From assembly GCA_023437885.1 (NCBI GenBank), contig JAEZFH010000092.1:1-6740 (forward strand): a DNA stretch of 6,740 nt. Reading direction: 5' to 3'. Positions within the stretch are counted from its first letter, which is position 1. Each line of letters opens with the position of its first letter. Made by a program: the position numbers and the translations under genes. A model generated the notes under the pieces. It saw only the letters and a list, made by a program, of their open reading frames with translations. It made no database searches and was not told the DNA's origin. This stretch comes from Bacillota bacterium. GTDB lineage: Bacteria > Bacillota > Clostridia > Lachnospirales > Lachnospiraceae. Below are positions 1 through 5,517 of the stretch, in pieces.

Positions 1-262
1 CTTTATTATGGTAACCGGCGTCAGCGGTGCGTTTCAGGGATTTGATTCGGCCTATATCATGATGGACGGAAAAGGAGGACCGAATAACTCCCTGCTTTTC
101 TACAATGTACATTTGTTTAATACGGCGATGAAGGATCAGCAGATGGGTGTGGCGAGCGCGATGGCCTGGATCCTGTTTGCGATTATCATGGTTTTCACGG
201 TTATTCAAATGATTGGCTCCAGGAAGTGGGTTCATTATGAAGGAGGAAGTGATAAAAAATGA
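1..262 (+). CDS. Sugar ABC transporter permease, MalF/UgpA type (3' fragment)
   Basis: This is the C-terminal end of an inner-membrane permease subunit of a CUT1-type carbohydrate importer; the 5' part lies left of the window. The reading frame is open from base 2 to the TGA at 260-262, giving about 86 visible residues. The segment with F-Y-x-V-H-L-F-N-T-A followed by M-G-V-A-S-A-M-A-W-I-L-F is the usual end of MalF-like permeases, where the last membrane helix (about A-S-A-M-A-W to V-I-Q-M-I-G) is followed by a short charged cytoplasmic tail. The EAA loop that contacts the ATPase should lie upstream, outside the window. The stop codon overlaps the start of the next permease gene (ATGA), so the two are almost certainly translationally coupled and form a heterodimeric channel. 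The family call is confident; the sugar cannot be read from this fragment. Confidence 0.9.
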   Translation, partial: FIMVTGVSGAFQGFDSAYIMMDGKGGPNNSLLFYNVHLFNTAMKDQQMGVASAMAWILFAIIMVFTVIQMIGSRKWVHYEGGSDKK

Positions 263-1182
263 TAAATGGGGCTGAGAAAATGAACAAGGCAGAAAATAAA
301 AGAAAAGAAAATGTAACCAATAAAAGAAGGAACGGAGTGAAGCTATCGGAATCCATAAGCTTCCGGTCAAAAATAGCCGGTATTTCGGGAACGCTGCTGC
401 TGTTGCTTGGCTCTGTACTGGTGCTCTACCCTCTGATATGGATGATATCCACGGCTTTAAAATCAGATGCGGAGGTAATGATTAATCCTTCCCTGATCCC
501 CAACAGCATACGATGGGACAATTTTTCTAAGGCATGGAATTCTGCGCCGTTTGATATCTACTTCCGCAATACCGTGTTTATTACAGCGCTTGTATTGATT
601 GGTGCACTGATTTCCAATACTCTGGTTGCCTACGGCTTTGCAAAGCTGAACTTCAAAGGAAAAAACATGATATTTATGTGTGTTCTCGGCACAATGATGA
701 TTCCCGGCATGGTTACCATGATCCCTTCCTATGTGCTGTTCTCGAAGATCGGATGGGTAGGTACCTATCTTCCGCTGATTGTTCCGGCGTTCACCGGCGG
801 AGCGTATAATATTTTCCTGCTGCGCCAATCCTTTATGGGAATCAACACTGCTTATTCCGATGCGGCTATGATTGAAGGAGCGGGAGAATTAAAGATCTTA
901 ACCAAAATCTACATTCCTTTGGCCCGTCCGGTATTGACAACAATTGCAGTATTTACCTTTAACGGTGCCTGGAACGACTACTTTGGACCTATGCTGTACT
1001 TGAATGATGAGATGATGTATACGCTTCAATTAGGACTTCGTACCTTCCGCGGAAGCGCCGGTGTGGAATGGCAGAAGTTCATGGCTGCCTCTCTGATTGT
1101 GCTTATACCCACAGTGGTTCTGTATTTCTTTATGCAGAAGTATATCATTCAGAGCGTGGCAATAGGAGGAGTTAAGGGTTAA
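259..1182 (+). CDS. Sugar ABC transporter permease, MalG/AraQ type
   Basis: This is the second membrane subunit of the CUT1-type carbohydrate importer, 307 residues and complete. A basic N-terminal cytoplasmic tail (residues 1-40, rich in K and R) precedes about six hydrophobic segments near residues 43-65, 104-128, 136-160, 168-190, 222-247 and 275-292. The EAA loop that docks on the ATPase is visible at about 201-224 (D-A-A-M-I-E-G-A-G ... I-P-L-A-R-P), and the W-N-D-Y-F-G-P motif just after it (238-244) is typical of MalG relatives. The ATG at 259 overlaps the upstream stop as ATGA. An AGGAGG at 241-246 lies 12 nt upstream, slightly far, so the alternative in-frame ATG at 280 is possible but has a poorer site. 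No ATPase gene is in the window; a shared MsiK/MalK-like subunit elsewhere would fit the habit of many Firmicutes. The family is confident, the substrate is inferred only from neighbours. Confidence 0.95.
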   Translation: MINGAEKMNKAENKRKENVTNKRRNGVKLSESISFRSKIAGISGTLLLLLGSVLVLYPLIWMISTALKSDAEVMINPSLIPNSIRWDNFSKAWNSAPFDIYFRNTVFITALVLIGALISNTLVAYGFAKLNFKGKNMIFMCVLGTMMIPGMVTMIPSYVLFSKIGWVGTYLPLIVPAFTGGAYNIFLLRQSFMGINTAYSDAAMIEGAGELKILTKIYIPLARPVLTTIAVFTFNGAWNDYFGPMLYLNDEMMYTLQLGLRTFRGSAGVEWQKFMAASLIVLIPTVVLYFFMQKYIIQSVAIGGVKG

Positions 1183-1185
1183 GTA

Positions 1186-1200
1186 TGACATTTTTGGTCA
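1186..1200. repeat. Imperfect palindrome TGAC-N7-GTCA after the permease gene
   Basis: TGAC at 1186-1189 and GTCA at 1197-1200 are symmetric around an A/T-rich centre, starting four bases after the permease stop codon. It could be a small operator half-site pair or chance; it is too short and lacks a following T-run, so it is not a convincing terminator. The same TGAC/GTCA tetramers recur in the inverted repeat further down the same spacer. Confidence 0.25.
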
Positions 1201-1269
1201 CAAATCGTGCTAGAAAATAGTATCAAATGAATAATATTGAATATAAGTGAAAATAAATGAAAATTTCTA

Positions 1270-1296
1270 TTGACAAGGGCGGTTCCAGGGTATAAT
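1270..1296 (+). promoter_or_regulatory. Sigma-A-type promoter for the binding-protein gene
   Basis: A perfect TTGACA (1270-1275) is followed by a perfect TATAAT (1291-1296). The spacer is 15 bp, two shorter than the optimum. An overlapping weaker -10 (TAATAT, 1293-1298) would give a 17-bp spacer. The DNA upstream (about 1215-1268) is rich in A and T tracts, like an UP element. Transcription would start near 1303, giving a leader of about 90 nt before the lipoprotein start at 1396. This suggests that the binding protein is transcribed separately from the permeases in addition to any read-through, which would fit its usual need for higher abundance. Seen directly: the hexamers; inferred: activity. 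Confidence 0.65.
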
Positions 1297-1316
1297 ATAT
1301 AAATATAAAAATGAAA

Positions 1317-1370
1317 GAAAATGACTGAAAATTATACAAAATAAACAAAGCTAAAGCATAAGTCATTTTC
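1317..1370 (+). repeat. Perfect 10-bp inverted repeat in the binding-protein leader
   Basis: The arm at 1317-1326 (GAAAATGACT) is exactly complementary to the arm at 1361-1370 (AGTCATTTTC), with 34 nt between them. The arms lie in the presumed 5' leader between the promoter and the ribosome binding site at 1381-1387. In RNA this would form a long-loop hairpin ending 10 nt before the Shine-Dalgarno sequence; in DNA the arms could be paired operator sites. There is no T-run directly after it, so it is not a typical attenuator terminator. The function is unknown. Confidence 0.5.
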
Positions 1371-1380
1371 CGATATTAAC

Positions 1381-1387
1381 AAGGAGG
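1381..1387 (+). promoter_or_regulatory. Strong ribosome binding site of the lipoprotein gene
   Basis: AAGGAGG lies 8 nt before the ATG at 1396, close to ideal for a Firmicute. It fixes the start at 1396 rather than the next in-frame ATG at 1405, and predicts strong translation. Confidence 0.85.
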
Positions 1388-1395
1388 AAGTATTT

Positions 1396-2805
1396 ATGAA
1401 AAGAATGAGACATTTAGTAGCGTTAATACTCAGTATCCTGCTCGTGGCACTTTCGTTCTCTGCTTGCAAGAGCGATGACGGTTCCAAGGATACCGGCAAG
1501 GACAACAGTCAGGCAACACCGACAGCAGCAGCGGATCAGGGCGAAGAGCCTTCCAAGGATGACAGCGCCAGCAAGGGTCCCGTTACCCTGCGCTTATGGG
1601 CTCACTGGGGATCAGAGCAACGCCGTCCCACCATTGAGAAGATTGTAAACAAGTTCAACGAAACCTATGCTGACCGTCAAATTTCCGTTGAATATGTATA
1701 TGTTCCTTACGGAGATCTGGAAACAAAGATGATCGCATCCGTTACCGCCGGTAATCCTGGCAATGTGGTTATTTCCGCTATCGAAGACACCAATGTAAAG
1801 GCAATGCGTAATCAGGCTATGGATATCACTGATTATCTGTCTGATGGAATTTCAGAGAAATTTTATGAAAAATACTGGGATATGGTGACATATAATGACA
1901 GAGTATATGCAATTCCCTTTAATACAGATACACGTCTTGTATTCTACAATAAGACAATGTTCAAAGAAGCAGGTGTAAATGTAGACGAGATCAAAACCTG
2001 GGATGACATGATCGCAGTATGCAAAAAGCTGGATGAAAAGTTAAAAGGAACCGGCAACTATATGCTGGCCTTTAATCCGGTTCTCGGAAACTTCGGTTTT
2101 GACACCTTAGCCATCAATAACGGCGGTGGAAACTTTGACAGCTATTTGGATCCGAATCTTCCTACCGCAAACAGCAAGGAGAACATTGAAACCCTGGAGC
2201 ATATGAAGGTATATGCCGATATGTACGGACAGGAGCTGGTTCAGGCAGCGATTGCAGCCAACGCAGGCGGCGCACAGGATTTATTCCTTTCCGGTAAAGT
2301 AGCTATGATTGGTAATGTATGTAACTATATTGCAACAATTGATTTGTACAATGCGGAAGCTCAGGTGGATTACGGCGTATTTGCTTATCCGGCAGGACCT
2401 TCCAGTAAGACAAGCGTACCTTCCGCATGGGGCGGCGGTTTCGTATGTACCGTACCTTACGGAGCACAGAATCCGGAGGAGTCAACTTTGTTGGCTGAAT
2501 TCATGGCTACAGAAGGCGCAAAAATCTGGGCAGAAGAGCAGAAAGACGTTATGTGCAGCATTGAAGCAAATGAGAATCCTGCAATGGCATCCTTTGTAGG
2601 CTGGACAGAAACCATGGCAATGATGGAAAATACCTTCGGTACCCGCAGACATCCTTTTGCACCGAATGCAGGCACTTTTGTGACGGAAGCTGTAGATTCG
2701 ATTACTAAGAATTACACTGCGACCGATGCGAAAGCAGCATTAGATACGGCACAGCAGCAAATTGAAGCTAAGATTGAAGAGGAAAAATTCATCTTTGGTG
2801 AATAG
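1396..2805 (+). CDS. Extracellular sugar-binding lipoprotein (solute-binding protein family 1)
   Basis: This is the substrate-capturing subunit of the ABC importer, anchored to the outer face of the membrane, 469 residues. The N terminus has a basic start, a hydrophobic core (about 7-20) and a lipobox F-S-A-C with the lipidated cysteine at residue 24. A flexible, charged S/D/K/T linker (about 25-61) follows, then the binding domain begins with V-T-L-R-L-W-A-H-W-G at 63-72. The stretch at about 183-205 (F-Y-N-K-T-M-F-K-E-A-G ... T-W-D-D-M) is the hallmark segment of family 1 solute-binding proteins. The tryptophans near 68 and 71 and later G-W-T/W-G-G-G stretches could stack on sugar rings, but that is inference. 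It follows the permeases rather than preceding them, has its own promoter, and is closed by a hairpin terminator at 2910-2952. The length is in the normal range of about 420-480. The ligand is unknown; the neighbouring enzymes suggest an alpha-mannose-containing oligosaccharide. Confidence 0.95.
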   Translation: MKRMRHLVALILSILLVALSFSACKSDDGSKDTGKDNSQATPTAAADQGEEPSKDDSASKGPVTLRLWAHWGSEQRRPTIEKIVNKFNETYADRQISVEYVYVPYGDLETKMIASVTAGNPGNVVISAIEDTNVKAMRNQAMDITDYLSDGISEKFYEKYWDMVTYNDRVYAIPFNTDTRLVFYNKTMFKEAGVNVDEIKTWDDMIAVCKKLDEKLKGTGNYMLAFNPVLGNFGFDTLAINNGGGNFDSYLDPNLPTANSKENIETLEHMKVYADMYGQELVQAAIAANAGGAQDLFLSGKVAMIGNVCNYIATIDLYNAEAQVDYGVFAYPAGPSSKTSVPSAWGGGFVCTVPYGAQNPEESTLLAEFMATEGAKIWAEEQKDVMCSIEANENPAMASFVGWTETMAMMENTFGTRRHPFAPNAGTFVTEAVDSITKNYTATDAKAALDTAQQQIEAKIEEEKFIFGE

Positions 2806-2909
2806 TAATCAAAGATGTAAGCAAGAGACGAAGCTGAATGCGTGGCGAATAAAACGTAATTAACTTAAAGCATGAGCTTATGTCGGAAGTTTAGCTTAGA
2901 TGTTTTAGT

Positions 2910-2952
2910 AAGGCAGTCTGTTTATCCACGATGAAACAGGCTGCCTTTTGTT
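2910..2952 (+). terminator. Intrinsic terminator after the binding-protein gene
   Basis: The arms at 2910-2923 and 2934-2947 form a 14-bp stem with a single T-G wobble (2917/2940) and a 10-nt loop, followed by TTTTGTT. The stem is strong at its base (GGCAG/CTGCC). The T-run is short and interrupted by one G, so some read-through into the mannosidase gene is plausible. It lies about 105 bp after the lipoprotein stop; the stretch between (2806-2909) is AT-rich and shows no gene. Confidence 0.85.
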
Positions 2953-2988
2953 ACATAGGTTGACCAATGGCAACCGCACAGCAGCGCA

Positions 2989-3008
2989 AGGGTCCCTAAA
3001 CGGACTCT
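2989..3008 (+). repeat. Small hairpin upstream of the mannosidase gene
   Basis: AGGGTCC (2989-2995) can pair with GGACTCT (3002-3008) around a 6-nt loop, seven pairs with one G-T wobble. It lies 19 nt before the GGAGGG ribosome binding site of the GH38 gene. It could be a minor leader hairpin or an operator-like dyad; no convincing -35/-10 pair was found in 2953-3026. A TTGACC at 2960-2965 has no matching -10 at the right distance. Weak evidence. Confidence 0.25.
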
Positions 3009-3039
3009 CTATTCTATTAGGACATCGGAGGGAAAGCCA

Positions 3040-5451
3040 ATGAGCAAACGAAAATTTCATATGATCGGAAACACGCATATTGATCCGGTATGGCTCTGGA
3101 AAAGAGCAGAGGGGATGCAGGAGGTAAAATCCTCTTTTGCCTCTGCCCTGGACAGGATGACAGAATTTCCTGATTTTAAATTTACAATGAGCAGCATCTC
3201 CTATCTGGAATGGGTGAAGCACAACTGTCCCGATCTGTTTGAAAGGATAAAAGAGCGGGTGAAGGAAGGACGCTGGGAGATTGCGGGAGCAATGTGGGTT
3301 GAGCCGGATTGTATTATGCCTGCCGGAGAGAGCCTGATCCGCCATTTCCTGTACAGCAAGGAATTTGTGGCGGAGACCTTCGGGATAGAGCCCGTAGTCG
3401 GCTACAATGTGGACAGCTTTGGCCATGGTTCCAATCTGCCGGCAATCTTAACCGGATGCGGAATGAAATACTACCTGTTCAACCGTCCCGTAAGGAAATA
3501 CATGGAAGTGCCACCGGTATTTCAATGGAGTGCACCGAACGGAAGCAGGGTGATTGCGGAACGGCTTGGGGGGGAATATCTTGCATGGACGAAGCCGGCA
3601 ATTGAGTATAACCTGAGGGAAAGCATAGAGGCTTTGGAAACCTACGGATATGACCGTATGGCAGTGTTTTACGGAGTGGGGAATCATGGCGGCGGCCCCA
3701 CCATTGATAATATACGTTCCATATATGAGCTGAGAGAAGAGTATAGCGGGGATGAGCTTGATTTCTCCACAATTCAGGGATTTTTTGATTCGGTGGACAT
3801 AGAGCAGCTGCCTCAGTTTCAGGGTGAGCTGGGCAGGATATTCATGGGCTGCTACAGCTCGGATAATGAAATCAAGCGCTTGAACCGTTCCTCGGAATGG
3901 GGACTGGTGAAAGCGGAGGCCATCGGAGCCATTGCAGCCGGGATGAGCAGCAGATACCGCTATCCGAAGGAGGAGATGGAGAAAGCCTGGAAGATGACCC
4001 TGTTTAACCAGTTTCACGATATTCTGTCCGGAACCAGCATTGAACCGGCGAGAAATGAAGCCTGCCAGGAGTTCCACTATGCCCAAACCATCGCGCGCTA
4101 TACCGCAGAGAATGGGATCCAGGGAATTGCTAACAGCATCGATACCAGAGGGGACGGTTTTCCCCTGCTGCTGGTAAATCCCACAGGGGCCGCATTCCGG
4201 GGTGTATTCCAGGCGGAAGTATATGTTCCGGCAGCGAACCGCAAGCAGGTAAGAGTCAGGGGAACGGACGGCGGTGAAATTCCATATGCAGCTACAACAT
4301 ATCTGGCCTGTGAGCGGGATGACGCAAGAAAGAGCATCCTGTTTGAAGCGGAGGTACCTGCCATGGGGTATGCAATTTACCGGATCCTTCAGGAGGGTCC
4401 CGGCTTCCAGCCGGTGGATAATCCGATGGCAGTGAAGAATACAACAGTATCCAATGGAATATTAATCATGACAATAGATGAAAAAACAGGGTGTCCTTCC
4501 TCGCTGAAAAATGGAGGAGCGGAGCTGTTATCCGAGCCGGCGGCCTTTAAAGTGTTTAATGATGACCGGGGTTCCTGGGGCTATGAAGTCTTGGAGGAGA
4601 AGCTTTTAGGATGCTTTGAAGCCCGGAGTGTGGCTGTATTGGAAAGCAATTTCCTTCGGACTGTGGTCAGAAGTGTGCTGCTTTATAACAAATCCGAATT
4701 GGTTGTGGATTATATCCTGGAAAAGGATAGCGACGTGATAAAAATGAACTGCAGAATCCATAATCATGAATGCCATACCCAGATCTGCTTTTGCGTGCCG
4801 GTAGCCGGAAATAGCCATAGCGTTGCTACGGAAACAGCATTTCTGGCGGAGCAAAGAGTGCAAAATGATGGAAGCGAATATTACCAGCACCGTTTTGCGG
4901 ATATTAAAAATGCCTCCGGTGCGGGAATTGCGGTTTTGAATAACAGTGCCTACGGTATGAGCCAAAAAGACAGCGAATACCGCCTCATCCTCTCCAGAAA
5001 TGTCATGTTTGCACGAGGCGGCAGCGGTCCGGTTGAGTTTACCCCGGATAAGAGATTCATGGATCAGGGCTGTTGGGATTTTAAGCTGGAGCTGATACCC
5101 CACCACGAGCCGGTGGAGTATGGGAAGCTGTTTGCGGAAGCGGATTTCCTGCATATGCCGGTAGAGTATCTTGGTGACAGCAACCATACCGGGGAGCATT
5201 GGCTGCGTAAGGGAAGTGAAATTACCGTAACCGGAGCGGGGGTACAGGTCTCCGGCTATAAGCCGGCGCATTCGGAAGAAAAGGGTACGGTATTGCGTAT
5301 CTTTGAGTGTGAGGGCAGGGAGGCGCAGGCAAGCATCTGTAAAGGCGATAAGGAATACAGCGTGACCCTTGCACCCCATGAGGTGAAAACCCTTCTTTTT
5401 AAAGGAAGCAAAATGAAAGAGTGCGATATGCTGGAAAGAAGCCGAGGCTGA
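3040..5451 (+). CDS. Cytoplasmic alpha-mannosidase, glycoside hydrolase family 38
   Basis: This enzyme hydrolyses terminal alpha-linked mannose by the retaining, metal (usually zinc)-dependent mechanism of GH38. It has 803 residues and no signal peptide, so it should act on imported oligosaccharides. Family motifs are intact: N-T-H-I-D-P-V-W-L-W at 11-20 (metal ligands H13 and D15), W-V-E-P-D at 86-90, N-V-D-S-F-G-H-G at 123-130 (D125 is the expected nucleophile and metal ligand), G-V-G-N-H-G-G-G-P-T at 212-221, and N-Q-F-H-D-I-L-S-G-T-S at 323-333 (H326 the expected fourth metal ligand). Approximate layout: catalytic barrel 1-265, helical middle domain 270-350, C-terminal beta domains from about 365 to the end. 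The ATG at 3040 follows GGAGGG (3027-3032) by 7 nt; the next ATG at 3061 would delete the start of the first motif region. A GH36-type gene follows after 66 bp in the same frame, probably co-transcribed. The family is confident; the preferred linkage is not readable. Confidence 0.96.
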   Translation: MSKRKFHMIGNTHIDPVWLWKRAEGMQEVKSSFASALDRMTEFPDFKFTMSSISYLEWVKHNCPDLFERIKERVKEGRWEIAGAMWVEPDCIMPAGESLIRHFLYSKEFVAETFGIEPVVGYNVDSFGHGSNLPAILTGCGMKYYLFNRPVRKYMEVPPVFQWSAPNGSRVIAERLGGEYLAWTKPAIEYNLRESIEALETYGYDRMAVFYGVGNHGGGPTIDNIRSIYELREEYSGDELDFSTIQGFFDSVDIEQLPQFQGELGRIFMGCYSSDNEIKRLNRSSEWGLVKAEAIGAIAAGMSSRYRYPKEEMEKAWKMTLFNQFHDILSGTSIEPARNEACQEFHYAQTIARYTAENGIQGIANSIDTRGDGFPLLLVNPTGAAFRGVFQAEVYVPAANRKQVRVRGTDGGEIPYAATTYLACERDDARKSILFEAEVPAMGYAIYRILQEGPGFQPVDNPMAVKNTTVSNGILIMTIDEKTGCPSSLKNGGAELLSEPAAFKVFNDDRGSWGYEVLEEKLLGCFEARSVAVLESNFLRTVVRSVLLYNKSELVVDYILEKDSDVIKMNCRIHNHECHTQICFCVPVAGNSHSVATETAFLAEQRVQNDGSEYYQHRFADIKNASGAGIAVLNNSAYGMSQKDSEYRLILSRNVMFARGGSGPVEFTPDKRFMDQGCWDFKLELIPHHEPVEYGKLFAEADFLHMPVEYLGDSNHTGEHWLRKGSEITVTGAGVQVSGYKPAHSEEKGTVLRIFECEGREAQASICKGDKEYSVTLAPHEVKTLLFKGSKMKECDMLERSRG

Positions 5452-5505
5452 AGCAACCGGATTACCATTCAAAATAAAGACGGCGGATCAGTAACGGGTC
5501 CCGAT

Positions 5506-5509
5506 GGAG
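5506..5509 (+). promoter_or_regulatory. Ribosome binding site that sets the GH36 start
   Basis: GGAG lies 8 nt before the ATG at 5518. No ATG, GTG or TTG occurs in frame between the mannosidase stop at 5449-5451 and 5518, so this site and the ATG at 5518 are the only ordinary start available. Confidence 0.65.
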
Positions 5510-5517
5510 AAAAAGCT

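Noticed and set aside
463..828. Open frame of 121 codons on the - strand inside the MalG-type gene
   Set aside because: Antisense shadow of a well-supported permease gene.
2309..2599. Open frame of 96 codons on the + strand in another frame inside the lipoprotein gene
   Set aside because: Overlaps a well-supported gene and has no protein-like features of its own.
2966..2984. Possible catabolite-response (cre) site near TGGCAACCGCACA
   Set aside because: Aligned with the cre consensus it matches poorly at both ends, so I do not call it.
2905..3426. Open frame of 173 codons on the - strand across the terminator and the start of the mannosidase gene
   Set aside because: It runs across the terminator hairpin and the GH38 ribosome binding site and overlaps conserved GH38 codons; no domain seen.
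3448..4086. Open frame of 212 codons on the - strand inside the mannosidase gene
   Set aside because: Antisense shadow of the GH38 coding sequence; no family resemblance.
4606..5472. Long open frame of 288 codons on the - strand opposite the mannosidase gene
   Set aside because: It lies fully antisense to a gene with intact family motifs, has no recognisable domain and a composition typical of a shadow frame (rich in H, R, S, F).
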